Counted from the stretch's first letter, positions 18,589-28,082 are shown. The stretch is 64,000 nt of DNA from Bog-473 sp963840245 (GCA_963840245.1 CAWIYI010000013.1:49096-113095); one strand, 5' to 3'. Made by a program: numbers and translations. Notes: a model not told the origin generated them from the sequence alone.

Positions 18589-19170
18589 ATGCAGGATCAT
18601 GCCTTGGTCGTGCGGTACCGCGACGCTACGGAGCAAGACGCGGATTCCGTTGCGGCATTACACGCCGACAGTTGGCGGCGTCACTACCGGGGCGCCTATC
18701 TCGACTCCTATCTCGACGGGGACGTCATCAGTGAACGCCAAAAGGTATGGCGAAGCCGACTGGCAGAGCCTCGGACGGGCCAATTCACCGTGCTTGCCCA
18801 TCAAGGCGATGAGATCGTTGGCTTCGCTCACACCATTCTGGACGAAGACCCACAATGGGGATCCCTTCTTGAAAACCTCCATGTCACGAGCGAGTTGAAG
18901 AGGAACCGAATCGGTTCGCACCTGCTCTCGGAGACCGCGCAGAGACTTCTTCGACTTAGACCAGCGGGATCGCTGCATCTCTGGGTACTCGATCAGAACA
19001 CAGCAGCTCAGGCCTTCTACGGTGCTCGAGGCGGGACTCGAGTCAAGACTGAGCAGCGCGGACCCTTCCCCGGTGGTGGTCGAGCGCTCGGTCATTGCTA
19101 CCACTGGCCAAATCCGGATCGCCTTGTTGTTGTCCGATCCGAAATCAGAGGGAGTCGTCCGCTCGTTTGA
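18589..19170 (+). CDS. GNAT family N-acetyltransferase
   Basis: A 193-residue acyl-CoA-dependent acetyltransferase. VRYRDATEQDADSVAALHADSW is the usual first strand and helix. IVGFAHTILDEDPQWG gives strand 4, LLENLHVTSELKRNRIGSHLL carries the acetyl-CoA pyrophosphate loop (R-x-x-x-I-G), and LWVLDQNTAAQAFYGARGG is motif B. ATG 18589 has GAGGAGATC upstream. Substrate unknown. Confidence 0.9.
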   Translation: MQDHALVVRYRDATEQDADSVAALHADSWRRHYRGAYLDSYLDGDVISERQKVWRSRLAEPRTGQFTVLAHQGDEIVGFAHTILDEDPQWGSLLENLHVTSELKRNRIGSHLLSETAQRLLRLRPAGSLHLWVLDQNTAAQAFYGARGGTRVKTEQRGPFPGGGRALGHCYHWPNPDRLVVVRSEIRGSRPLV

Positions 19171-19349
19171 CCCTGCCCCCTGGCGTCAGGTCGGGTGGTC
19201 TCGGGGTTGACGAACTGATTCGTGCCCCATCACAGTGAGCTTCAGACTCAGGCCCGATAAGTGAATGCTGTCGGGGTTCCAGGCCAACGAGAATTGACAT
19301 AGGGTTTGCCGTCGCCGGCTGCCGGAGGCCCGGTCACGAAGGGGTCGCT

Positions 19350-20960
19350 ATGCGGGAGCGCACCAACGAAGTCGAGGTCGAGCGGGACGTCAAGGTCACG
19401 GTGTCGGATGCGACGGTGCTGCTGGCCGACGTCTACCACCCCGTGGGCATCGACGACGCCCCCACGATCTTGGAGCGCACGCCGTACGGCAGGGTCAACT
19501 TCGCCTCGGCCATGGGCCCGGAGTTCGCAGCCCGCGGCTACCGGTACGTCCTGCAGGCCTGCCGAGGCACGGACGGGTCCGGCGGCACGCACAGCTACTT
19601 CGCCGAAGCGTTGGACGGACGGGACACAGCGGACTGGATCGCCTCCCAGCCGTGGTTCAACGGCCACATGGGTACGTTCGGCGGTAGTTACATGGGCTTC
19701 ACCCAGTGGGCGCTGGCCTCCACCAGGCCGCCGCACCTCAAGGCCATGGCCGTCGCCCTGTCGACGTCGGTGCGGGCCTACTCGTGGTATCCGGGAGCCT
19801 CGCTGGCTCTCGAGGTGATCATCCCCTGGGACGCGGGCGCAACCCAGTTCAACAAGAAGTCCAGCGCGACCCCCAACACCGACATCTCCCCCGAGGGCAT
19901 CGAGCGGCGCATGGCCGAGCTGAAGGCGGGCTTCGACCACCTGCCTCTCGGTGAGGTGATCCACCGGCTCACGGGTGTCGACCTACAGCTCTATCGGGAC
20001 CAGCTCGCTCATGGCGGCACCGAGGATTCCTTTTGGGATCCGGTGAACTTCCGGCCGCTTCTGGCGGAATGGACGGTGCCGACCCTGCTCGTCGACGGCT
20101 GGAACGATTACCCGCTGCCCGGCGTGGTGGATGACTACGCCGTCCTGCGCGCCTCGCCCGCCCCCGTACATCTGCGCATCGGCGCGGGCGGGCACCTGGG
20201 CGGGGGCGGTGAGGGCGGGATGACCGACGCCCCACTGGACTGGTTCGACACCTGGTTGCTCGACCGGGAGGGACTGCTCGACCCCTCCCCCGTAAAGGTC
20301 CATGTGCAGGGCGAAGGCGGGCACTGGCGCGATCTGCCGGACTGGCCCCCTCCATCCGAGCCCACCCGCTGGTACCTCCAAGCTGGCGGCCATTTCGCGC
20401 CCACGCTGCCGGAGGCACCGTCGGAACCCGATCGTTTTCGTTACGACCCCGCCGACCCGACGCCGTCGATGGGCGGCATCGGCATGCTTACCGGCGGCAC
20501 CGTAGACAACCGGCCACTGGAGGCCCGCCCCGACGTCCTCGTCTACACCTCTGACGAGCTGGGCGAGCCTCTCGAGCTCGTCGGTCCGGTGGAGGCCGAG
20601 CTGCACGTCGCCTCGAGCTTGGACCACACGGACTTCTTCGTGCGGGTCTGCGACGTGTCACCCGACGGCCGGTCCGTCAACGTCTGCGACGGACTGCAGC
20701 GTTTCGACCCGACGTCCATCCGGCGGAACCCGGACGGGACGTTCACCGCGGCGGTGGCCCTGTGGCCCGTCGGTCACACCTTCGCCACCGGCCACCGCCT
20801 GAGGGTCCAGATCTCCAGTGGTGCCCACCCTGTCTACGCCCGCAATCTCGGCACCGGAGAGCCGCCGGCTACGGCCACCACCCTGCGGGCCGCTGAACAG
20901 GCCGTCTACCACGAACCGGGCCGGCAGTCCTCGGTGACTCTCCCGCACTTCTCGGGCTGA
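19350..20960 (+). CDS. CocE/NonD family hydrolase (S15 peptidase-like)
   Basis: A 536-residue alpha/beta hydrolase of the cocaine-esterase/Xaa-Pro dipeptidyl-peptidase group. The N-terminal catalytic domain has ERTPYGR, RYVLQACRGTDGSGG and the nucleophile motif FGGSYMGFTQW. The acid is probably in LLVDGWNDYPL and the His in GAGGHLGG. The C-terminal jelly-roll part contains DFFVRVCDVSPDGRS and HRLRVQISSGAHPVYARN. No signal peptide, so likely cytoplasmic. Substrate (ester, amide or peptide) unknown. Confidence 0.9.
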   Translation: MRERTNEVEVERDVKVTVSDATVLLADVYHPVGIDDAPTILERTPYGRVNFASAMGPEFAARGYRYVLQACRGTDGSGGTHSYFAEALDGRDTADWIASQPWFNGHMGTFGGSYMGFTQWALASTRPPHLKAMAVALSTSVRAYSWYPGASLALEVIIPWDAGATQFNKKSSATPNTDISPEGIERRMAELKAGFDHLPLGEVIHRLTGVDLQLYRDQLAHGGTEDSFWDPVNFRPLLAEWTVPTLLVDGWNDYPLPGVVDDYAVLRASPAPVHLRIGAGGHLGGGGEGGMTDAPLDWFDTWLLDREGLLDPSPVKVHVQGEGGHWRDLPDWPPPSEPTRWYLQAGGHFAPTLPEAPSEPDRFRYDPADPTPSMGGIGMLTGGTVDNRPLEARPDVLVYTSDELGEPLELVGPVEAELHVASSLDHTDFFVRVCDVSPDGRSVNVCDGLQRFDPTSIRRNPDGTFTAAVALWPVGHTFATGHRLRVQISSGAHPVYARNLGTGEPPATATTLRAAEQAVYHEPGRQSSVTLPHFSG

Positions 20961-21175
20961 CTAGCCGGGCCACCCGGGCGGTCGACGCAGCGGTGTGGGA
21001 CCGCCGCCCGCACGTCGCTCCCGCTCGGAGATCGCCCCAACACCGGGCATCAGGGGACGACGACCATGGCCCAGAACAGTCGCCCAGGAGTTGTGGCCCC
21101 AAGAAGTGTTGTCGCTGCAGCGGTGTCCCAGCTATTGGAGTCCTGGTTCTTCACGCTCCCGAGTCCTCCTCACTA

Positions 21176-21484
21176 CTAGGACGCCTCACGACCAGTTTTG
21201 CCTGGAGGTGGGTCGGTGCCGGGGACACCACCGTCTGAAACGTGCTCCGTCCATTCAGACCCGGACCAGTAACGTTGTTCATGTCGGCCCGAGGGGTCCG
21301 TCAACCAACTGGGAGGAATCCCGGTGAACGCGCCTTTGGTCGACGAGGTGCCTGCTGCATCGGATTCTTCACTTGAACGAGTGGGATTGGTGAACGGGCT
21401 CGCGGGAGGTGAACTCCGCTGCTGACCCCGGCGGCGTCGCTGAGAGGAAAGCACCCGAATCGCGAACAGGCCAAAAAAGACCAA
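21176..21484 (-). CDS. Small membrane protein with a DUF2510 domain
   Basis: The C-terminal half reads PPSWLTDPSGRHEQRYWSG then SEWTEHVSDGG, an exact DUF2510 pattern (GWYxDPxGRxxxRYWDGxxWTxHV). Before it is a transmembrane stretch (LLVFFGLFAIRVLSS) and a basic linker. Start TTG 21484 is uncertain: the same frame is open further upstream (NTYYGIHGSGIALL) without a clear start, so the N-terminus may be longer or decayed. DUF2510 is largely confined to Actinobacteria. Confidence 0.55.
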   Translation of the reverse strand: MVFFGLFAIRVLSSQRRRRGQQRSSPPASPFTNPTRSSEESDAAGTSSTKGAFTGIPPSWLTDPSGRHEQRYWSGSEWTEHVSDGGVPGTDPPPGKTGREAS

Positions 21485-21910
21485 CAGGGCAATGCCAGAA
21501 CCGTGGATTCCGTAGTACGTGTTCCCACCATAGCGGTGCCTGGCAAAACGAAGGTTTCGGCGTCGTTTTCGCGTGCCTGAGACCCGTGAGCTCTGCTCAC
21601 AAGCGCCCTCGCAGCCGGAATTCGGTGCTCGATCCTCGCCCGATGGTCTGGACGGGCTGGGCAGTCGGAGCGCCGAAGACCGAGCCGGACGACATAGTCA
21701 TCGCCCGCAAGTCGTCCTCCTGTGCCCCGTGCGTTGGGCCTGAGACGTTCGTTCCGGGGTCGTGGTGCCCGACCTATTCGGCGCACCGGACAGCCCGTCA
21801 ACTCACGTCACGGCCCTGGTAGTCGGAGTCGCCTCTCATTGGGCCGGCCTCTCGATCCGAACGACGCTCGAGAGCCTCGGCGACGGCTAAAGTGAGGGTG
21901 GTGCTTCCCG
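21485..21910. other. Intergenic with one copy of a duplicated leader
   Basis: About 425 bases with no believable gene. The right part (about 21765-21870) resembles the sequence before the polyprenyl synthetase at 22415-22500, including a 24-base near repeat and TTGGGCCGGC-CTCTCGATCC. Confidence 0.4.
21771..21794. repeat. 24-base near-direct repeat, copy A
   Basis: The block around CCTATTCGGCGCACCGGAC is repeated at 22421-22444 with two mismatches. Both copies lie upstream of a decayed gene and are followed by a second shared block, so a larger segment seems to have been duplicated. Confidence 0.6.
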
Positions 21911-22400
21911 ATGATCGCCGAACTGTCCGATCGCCGCTTCCTGGTCAGACGTCCGACCGAATGGGCTTGTCCGATGGATCGTGATGAGGGCGATCTGCAT
22001 CGAACACATCCCGAAAATGTCCGGGTCCTGGCCGAGACTGAGCTGTGTCGGATCTCAGCCTGGAGTGAGGCGGTCCTTCCGGGCTATGCCTGCGTACTCT
22101 CCAAGCGCCATGTCATCGAACCATTCGAGCTCGCCGAAGATGAGCAGGCCAGCTTCTTCTTAGACGCGATGGCAACCAGCGCGAGGCCTTGCAAACCTGT
22201 TCGGCTCGGTGAAGATGAACTACGAGATCCATGGAAATACGCTTCCTCACCTCCATATGCATCTGTTCCCACGTACCCCTGGGGACGTCTATGTCGGATA
22301 CCCGAACCATTGCCGGGCACAGTTCACCCGTACAGACGAAGAGATCTCCCAGATGCGTGCCGCGGTCCGATCGGAGTTGAACGGACGACTCCTCACCTAG
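21911..22400 (+). pseudogene. HIT (histidine triad) family protein, frameshifted
   Basis: The first frame gives CPMDRDEGDLHRTHPENVRV, then WSEAVLPGYACVLSKRHV and DEQASFFLDAMAT. A second frame continues GLANLFGSVKMNYEIHGNTL and LPHLHMHLFPRTPGD, containing the HxHxH triad, to the stop at 22400. The shift lies at about 22172-22182; the span is one base off a multiple of three. Repaired, it is a normal HIT hydrolase of about 150 residues acting on nucleotide phosphoramidates or dinucleotides. All motifs are intact, so recent loss or a sequencing error are both possible. Confidence 0.72.
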
Positions 22401-22420
22401 TGCACATGTCGTCGTCCGCC

Positions 22421-22444
22421 CACCTATTCGGCACACCGGACAGC
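22421..22444. repeat. 24-base near-direct repeat, copy B
   Basis: CCTATTCGGCACACCGGACAGC matches 21773-21794 with one mismatch. A further shared block, TTGGGCCGG.TCTCGATCC.AAC, follows in both places at different spacing. Confidence 0.6.
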
Positions 22445-22512
22445 GGCGATTCAGACACGACCTGGCAGTTGGGCCGGCTCTCGATCCAAACTCTCTGGGG
22501 TAACGTCCACAT

Positions 22513-23361
22513 GTGCGGTCGTCACCGCTGGATCTGTTGCGATCATCGACACTTGAAGAGCATCTGGAGACGGTGAGCAACCGCCTAAGGCAACCTGCTC
22601 GATCGGTGCACCCGAACTGACGGCTCCGTGCCTCCGAGTGGTGGGAGGTGGTGGGAAGCGCCTTCGTCCAGCTTTGACCATCGCTGTGGCTGACATTGGG
22701 CAGGTTTTCGATCCCCGCGTTGTTTCGGCGGCGGCGGCTGTCGAGCTGGTTCAGGTCGGCTCCTTGGTTCACGACGACATCTTCGACGAAGCCGAGACGC
22801 GGAGGGGTACACCGACCATCAATGCAATCGAAGGACCTAACCAGGCACTACTTGCGGGGACCTACCTGATGGCACGGGCGGGTGCCGAAGCAGCCGCCGC
22901 TGGCCAACAGGTGGCATCCGACGTCGCTCACACGGTGGCCCTTCTCTGCGTCGGACAGGCAACCGAGACCCAGCATTTATTCGACATCGGTCAGGAGATC
23001 GACCGTTATCTGTTCACCATCGAGGCAAAAACTGCTGCACTCTTCGCCTGCTCGTGTCGGGTGGGAGCACTCAGCGCGGAGCTGTCGGATGAGCACATCA
23101 ACAGATTTGGCGAGTTCGGAAAGAACTTCGGTATGGCGTTCCAGCTCATTGACGATGTACTCGATCTCATCGGTGACCCGGATCGGTTGGGCAAGCCAGT
23201 CGGCACGGACATGCGGTTCGTTCTCACCATGCCGGTTGAGGTCCCGCCAGTACGCAAAGGAAGCGGCCGCGGCAATAGCCGAGGTTCCACGTGCTACTCG
23301 CCTGTCGAGGTTCCCGTCTTCTTACGTTGACTGGGCCCTCGAAGAGTTTGTTGCCGCTTGA
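22513..23361 (+). pseudogene. Polyprenyl (isoprenyl) diphosphate synthase, decayed
   Basis: Pieces of one trans-isoprenyl diphosphate synthase lie in three frames. The first, from GTG 22513, reads LDLLRSSTLEEHLETVSNRL to a stop after SVHPN. A shift near 22612 leads into PELTAPCLRVVGGGGKRLRP, HDDIFDEAETRRG (first DDxxD), TIEAKTAALF and QLIDDVLDLIGD (second DDxxD). After GKPVGTDMR the frame breaks again and about 50-70 residues are missing. A third frame ends YAKEAAAAIAEVP...WALEEFV. The deletion near the C-terminus makes true decay likely even though both aspartate motifs survive. Confidence 0.75.
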
Positions 23362-23506
23362 TCGAATGCCGCATCAATGCCATGAAGAGACATCAACACA
23401 TGTGTACTGGCGGGTTCGCTGCCACACTGCCAAGCCCCCGCTGCTTGTCGGGTGTCCCGGGTAGTCGATCCACCCGGACGACATCACGGGTATGGCGGAG
23501 GCCCCG

Positions 23507-23671
23507 TCACTTCCCGCTGGCCAGAGCCCGACGCTGCCTCACCTGGTGACCCAGGAGAAGGCTAAGAAGAACGAGCGCAACAACGACTCCTCTGGACAGC
23601 GCCTTCCTGGCGCTTCGACTTGTCTCCATGCCGCCATTCTGGCCGCGCCAATCGGGCCGGTCGACTGTCAT
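23507..23671 (-). CDS. Possible small membrane protein
   Basis: A 54-residue frame ending in a single hydrophobic helix (GVVVALVLLSLLLGHQV) and a basic tail (RQRRALASGK). Starts at 23671 or 23629 are both ATG without a clear Shine-Dalgarno. It could be a real single-pass protein or chance. The rest of the interval 23362-23825 shows no gene. Confidence 0.3.
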   Translation of the reverse strand: MTVDRPDWRGQNGGMETSRSARKALSRGVVVALVLLSLLLGHQVRQRRALASGK

Positions 23672-23825
23672 ACTCTGAACTGCGATGATCCTCCGCAATG
23701 GACGAGGCGTGCTTGCGCTTAGAAACCAGGGTTTGCCCCTCCCACCAGAACAATCGGACGGGTGAAACCGGGCCCTGGTCTCCACGAACGATCTGAAGCG
23801 AGCGCGTACGTCACATGGCAGCTGT

Positions 23826-24110
23826 TCAGGTCGACAGGATCTTCGCCTTCTGGGCCTCGAATTCGGCCTCGGTGAGGATGCCCTGAGATTTGAGCTCGGC
23901 AAGGTCCTTCAGCTGTGCAATGGGGTCCCGAGCGGGCGCCGGTTGTTGTGGCGGAGGTGGTGGTGGTGGCGCATATTGCGGTTGCTGCGCATACTGCTGG
24001 TCATCTTGTTGCGCCCACCGATTTTGTTGCCTACGTGAGACACGATTCGACACCGCAGTAGCCGTTCCGGCGATGGCTGCGGTTCGTGCGATACCTCGGA
24101 GAAGTGGCAT
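23826..24110 (-). CDS. SHOCT domain small protein
   Basis: A 94-residue protein. ATG 24110 has AAAGGA upstream. A short helix (RGIARTAAIAGTATAVSNRV) comes first, then a Gln/Pro-rich linker with a run of seven prolines. The C-terminal SHOCT motif DPIAQLKDLAELKSQGILTE then EAEFEAQKAKIL closes the protein. SHOCT domains mediate oligomerisation in many short actinobacterial proteins. It is 23 bases downstream of the DUF6325 gene and likely shares its transcript. Confidence 0.85.
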   Translation of the reverse strand: MPLLRGIARTAAIAGTATAVSNRVSRRQQNRWAQQDDQQYAQQPQYAPPPPPPPQQPAPARDPIAQLKDLAELKSQGILTEAEFEAQKAKILST

Positions 24111-24133
24111 GGTTTCGTCCTTTCCTCTTTCGA

Positions 24134-24574
24134 TCAGCCTTCGGCGGCGTCGAGAGCCGCCACGATGTCGGACTGCGGGATGTATCCGGCCGCGACGAGT
24201 TCGGCTTCGCCACGACGCAATGCCTGGATGAAGGTCGTTGCCCACCGGTTCTCGAAGATCAAGATTCCGGCCGCGGATCCCGGTTCGATCACCGACGCAG
24301 CCTCAGAGAGGTCACCCTCGCTCAGCAGACCCGACGAAGCGCCTGCAAAGATAGCCAGGTCGAACTGTCCGTCGTGGTCGATGTCCTGGAGCTCGAGGGC
24401 ACGTATCGATCCATCTGTGTCCCTGGTCACAAACATTAGATCGATGATCCGGATGATCCCACGGTCGACGAGGTCGACCAGAGCGGCGAAACCCTCACCC
24501 GTCATCTTGTTCCCGGGGAACTCAACGATGAGATAACTGATCGGGCCCAAGGCTCCCGTTTCGTCTGCCGTCAT
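24134..24574 (-). CDS. DUF6325 family protein
   Basis: A 146-residue protein. The opening GPISYLIVEFPGNKMTGEGF, IIRIIDLMFVTRDTDGSIRA and DLSEAASVIEPGSAAGILIF with ENRWATTF fit the DUF6325 family, which regularly sits beside SHOCT proteins in Actinobacteria. It is an alpha/beta protein without transmembrane helices and is related in pattern to DUF1269. Function unknown. Confidence 0.78.
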   Translation of the reverse strand: MTADETGALGPISYLIVEFPGNKMTGEGFAALVDLVDRGIIRIIDLMFVTRDTDGSIRALELQDIDHDGQFDLAIFAGASSGLLSEGDLSEAASVIEPGSAAGILIFENRWATTFIQALRRGEAELVAAGYIPQSDIVAALDAAEG

Positions 24575-24767
24575 GCGGCCCCTTTCAAGTCAGCTGAACC
24601 TCAAAGAAGAGAAAAATAACCCATCGAGACCTTCCACGCCACGGTGTTCACCTCGTGTCCCCAGATGTGTCACAGATTTTGAACCCGGGTGATTGCGGGT
24701 GCCCGTGGCCGCGACGCCCGTTCGCTCCGAGGATACCGAGATTCTCCCCAGAATCCGTGAGCGCTCC

Positions 24768-26483
24768 TCACTCTTCTTGGATCGCTGCCACCGCGGCGGG
24801 GAGAGTTGGGTAGAAGCGGTCACGATCGAGGGTCTCGAACAGTCCATAGCGGAGAACGAGGTCTTGGAGACGGGCGCGCATCTCCACGAACGCCATGTGG
24901 ATTCCCGCAGTGTTGAGCTCGCGGTCGAGCTGCTCGAGCATCCGGGCAGCCGACACATCGACGTCAGTCATCGCCTCGCACTGGACGACGACCCACGACG
25001 GCTGGCTTTCAGCCACGACCTGGCGCACCTGTGTTCGAAAGGCTGAGGAGTTTGCGAAGAACAGAGGGGCCTCCCAGCGGTAGACCACGATCCCCGGAAT
25101 CTGGCGTGCTTCGGGGTACCGGCTGACGTTGTGCCAGCCGCCCAGTGACTCCACCAGGCCCAAGACGGCGCCGTGGGGTTGCCAGCTGCGGCGAAAGAAC
25201 AAGAGAACGGCGAGGACTATGGCAATGACGATTCCTTGCAGCACGCCGAGGACGATCACGCCCAGGCTGGCGACAATCGAGAGCGCCAGGGCGCTCTTGC
25301 GGACGCGGTAGTAGCGGACCAGGACCTTCAGGTCGAGTAAGGAAAGTGCGGCAGCGATCAGGACGGCGGCGAGTGCCGCCTGCGGCAGATCGGCCAACAA
25401 CGAGTTGAAGAACAGCAGCAGAGCCACGACGATGCCGGCCCCAACCAACGACGCGAGCTGGGACTTTGCCCCCGCTTGCTCGACGACTGCCGTGCGAGAC
25501 CCGCTGGTCGACACCGCGAAGCCCTGGAGGAGGCCTGCCGCGAGGTTGGCAGCCCCGATGCCGATCATCTCCTGGTTCGGATCCACCTCCTCGCCTCGGC
25601 GGGCGCCGAAGCTCGAGGAGGTGGCGATCGTGTCCGCGAGCGACACGAGCGTGATGCCCAGGGCGGCGACCATCAAAGGCCCGACATCAGCGAATTTCGT
25701 CCAGGGCACGGAAGGCGCAGGGACACCCTTCGGGAGCGTCCCGACGGTCGGGACACCGTGGGCGTGCAGGTCGAAGACCGCTGAGACGACGGTCGCGGCC
25801 ACGATCCCAATAAGGACCGCCGGGACGACCCTGGTGAATCTTGGCAGCACCAACAAGATGGCCAGCACTCCGATCCCGATCACGAGCGCCGCCCCGACGG
25901 TGTCGTGGAGCCCGAGGACGAAGGCCTTGATCTCCTCGCCGAATCCATCGGCGTCGGTCGAGAAACCGAAGAGCTTGGGCAGTTGGCCGACGATGATGAT
26001 GAGGGCGAGCCCGTTCATGTAGCCGACTTGCACCTCGCTCGACAGCAGGTCGGCCACGAAACCCAGCCGCCCTATGCCCAACCCGATCTCGATGATGGCG
26101 ACGATGATCGCGAGCATCCCCGCCAGCGCGATTGCCCGATGGACGTCTCCGCCGGCAACGAGGGGCAGCAGGGCGGCGAAGATCATCGGCGAGATCGATG
26201 AATCAGGACCGAGGACCAGGATCCGCGACGGCCCGAAGACCGCGTACCCGACGAGGCATCCGATGGACGTGTACAGACCGGTCACGGGAGGGAGCCCGGC
26301 TAGCTCCGCGTAGGCCAACCCCTGAGGTACCAGGATGGCGGCGAGCACAACTCCCGCGACGAGGTCGGAACGCACCCACCTCCGGTCGTAGGTCCGAACG
26401 GCCCTGAGACCCGGTATCCATCTGGTGATCCCCGAAGGCCCTTCGTTCACCGTGCTCCTGATCCCTACGTGACCCTCGGTCAT
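24768..26483 (-). CDS. SulP family anion transporter with STAS domain
   Basis: A 571-residue SLC26/SulP permease. It starts with the sulfate-transporter block (DLVAGVVLAAILVPQGLAYA, ELAGLPPVTGLYTS), has 10-12 hydrophobic segments, and a C-terminal STAS domain from about residue 450 (PGIVVYRWEAPLFFANSSAF, then VVVQCEAMTDVDVSAARML). Likely substrates are sulfate, bicarbonate or other anions. It is divergent from the diacylglycerol-kinase-like gene at 26647 with about 160 bases between. Confidence 0.92.
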   Translation of the reverse strand: MTEGHVGIRSTVNEGPSGITRWIPGLRAVRTYDRRWVRSDLVAGVVLAAILVPQGLAYAELAGLPPVTGLYTSIGCLVGYAVFGPSRILVLGPDSSISPMIFAALLPLVAGGDVHRAIALAGMLAIIVAIIEIGLGIGRLGFVADLLSSEVQVGYMNGLALIIIVGQLPKLFGFSTDADGFGEEIKAFVLGLHDTVGAALVIGIGVLAILLVLPRFTRVVPAVLIGIVAATVVSAVFDLHAHGVPTVGTLPKGVPAPSVPWTKFADVGPLMVAALGITLVSLADTIATSSSFGARRGEEVDPNQEMIGIGAANLAAGLLQGFAVSTSGSRTAVVEQAGAKSQLASLVGAGIVVALLLFFNSLLADLPQAALAAVLIAAALSLLDLKVLVRYYRVRKSALALSIVASLGVIVLGVLQGIVIAIVLAVLLFFRRSWQPHGAVLGLVESLGGWHNVSRYPEARQIPGIVVYRWEAPLFFANSSAFRTQVRQVVAESQPSWVVVQCEAMTDVDVSAARMLEQLDRELNTAGIHMAFVEMRARLQDLVLRYGLFETLDRDRFYPTLPAAVAAIQEE

Positions 26484-26646
26484 GCCGCGTCGTTGACCCA
26501 GAACCTACAATGCCCGCAAGTGGAAGACGAGGGGACGCCGCCAGTGACGCTCAGAACCCAATGGAACCTCAGCGCACATCGTCTGGGCACCGTGAGGAGG
26601 AGAGGATCCGCCCTCGCACGCCCACATTCGCACGCGATCGGTCAGC

Positions 26647-28002
26647 GTGCCTGATACGAAACGCATGCCCGCGTCCCGCCCCCGTACCCTGGCTGTTGTC
26701 TCACTCGTGGCGATCGCCTTGCTCACGGTGGCCCTGATCGTGTTCCTGGTTCGTAATGGGGTGTACGTCGCCATCGGACTGGCCGGACTCGCGCTTGGCG
26801 TGGCAGGCGGTTGGTGGGCCGTCACAAAACGAGCCATCCGCCGTTTTTTCGGGATGATCGGGATGGTGGCAGGTGCGGCCGTTCTCGTCGCGGCATTGCT
26901 CGGGGCCGGGAGCGAAGACTGGCAGTCCTTCGTCCGCGCGCTTGTCAGTGTCGGGCTCCTGGCGATCGCGATCGCCACGGCCCGAGCTGCGTTCGCCGCC
27001 AGTCTCCGAACGACCGCCGCAAGCGAGACACACTACGCGACCCGGCCTTCACACCCCGTCCTGTTGTGCAACCCGTGGTCGGGTGGGGGCAAGGTCGAGA
27101 CGTTCGGACTGGTGGAGTTGGCAACCTCCCTCGGAGTCGAGACCGTGATGCTCGACCACGGCCTTGACCTGGCCGAGCTCGCCCGAGACGCCATCGCCAG
27201 GGGCGCGGATTGCCTGGGGATGGCTGGCGGAGACGGTTCGCAGGCACTGGTGGCTTCCATCGCCGTGGAGCACGATCTCCCCTTCGTGTGCGTGGCCGCA
27301 GGGACCAGGAACCACTTCGCACTTGACCTCGGACTCAATCGCCGCGACCCGCGCCAGAGCGTGTACGCCTTCCGCGACGCCATCGAACGACGGGTCGACT
27401 ATGCGACGGTGAACGACCGCTTCTTCGTCAACAACGTCTCACTGGGCGTCTACGCAACGATCGTCCAGCAGGAGGGCTACCGGGAGGCCAAGGCGGCCAC
27501 GACGAGGCAGCTCCTCCCCGAGCTGCTCGGCGACGCTCAGCAACCCTTTGATCTGTCGTTCGCCGCGCCCGATGGCACCGACGTCGACGGATCGTTCCTG
27601 ATCATGGTGTCGAACAATCCGTACGTGCTCGGAGCCTCCCCGGACACGTCCCAGCGCCTCCGTCTCGACACGGGGAAGCTCGGTGTCTTCGCCGTCACGG
27701 CCGCGACGGGCGCCCAGGCGGCCGAGGTCCTGATGCTGGCCCTGGCCGGCAAGGGGTCGCGCAGCGGCCATGCCTTCGAGTTCACTTGCGAAACGCTCGA
27801 GATCAGGTCCCGGTCCGGCAAGGCGTTCGCGGGAATTGACGGCGAGGCCCTCGAGCTGGAGACACCGATGATCTTCCGCTCCCATCCTGAGGGCCTGCGC
27901 CTGCTCGTTCCTGAGGGCAACGTCGACATCGCACTCCAACGCCAATCGCATGAAGTCCGTCTGCACGATCTCTTCCTCCTCGCGAAGGGCGCGCCCGCCT
28001 GA
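26647..28002 (+). CDS. Diacylglycerol/lipid kinase family protein with membrane N-terminus
   Basis: A 451-residue protein. Residues up to about 125 hold three or four transmembrane helices. The rest is a DAGK catalytic domain: VLLCNPWSGGGKVE (phosphate-binding start), GMAGGDGSQALVASIAVEHD (GGDGS ATP site) and AAGTRNHFALDLGLN. An RSRSGKAFAGIDGEALELET segment ends the domain. It probably phosphorylates a lipid such as diacylglycerol or a polyprenol. Start GTG 26647 or ATG 26665. Membrane-tethered versions are less common than the soluble form. Confidence 0.85.
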   Translation: MPDTKRMPASRPRTLAVVSLVAIALLTVALIVFLVRNGVYVAIGLAGLALGVAGGWWAVTKRAIRRFFGMIGMVAGAAVLVAALLGAGSEDWQSFVRALVSVGLLAIAIATARAAFAASLRTTAASETHYATRPSHPVLLCNPWSGGGKVETFGLVELATSLGVETVMLDHGLDLAELARDAIARGADCLGMAGGDGSQALVASIAVEHDLPFVCVAAGTRNHFALDLGLNRRDPRQSVYAFRDAIERRVDYATVNDRFFVNNVSLGVYATIVQQEGYREAKAATTRQLLPELLGDAQQPFDLSFAAPDGTDVDGSFLIMVSNNPYVLGASPDTSQRLRLDTGKLGVFAVTAATGAQAAEVLMLALAGKGSRSGHAFEFTCETLEIRSRSGKAFAGIDGEALELETPMIFRSHPEGLRLLVPEGNVDIALQRQSHEVRLHDLFLLAKGAPA

Positions 28003-28082
28003 GCTCAAAAGCGCATGGGTACCTCGTGACCACACATCCGTGGTCTCTACACCCTGCGAAGACGGCGTTTCGAGTCTCGGAG

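Noticed and set aside
21301..21801. 166-codon minus-strand frame over the DUF2510 gene
   Set aside because: The DUF2510 motif lies in another frame of the same strand; this one is a shadow.
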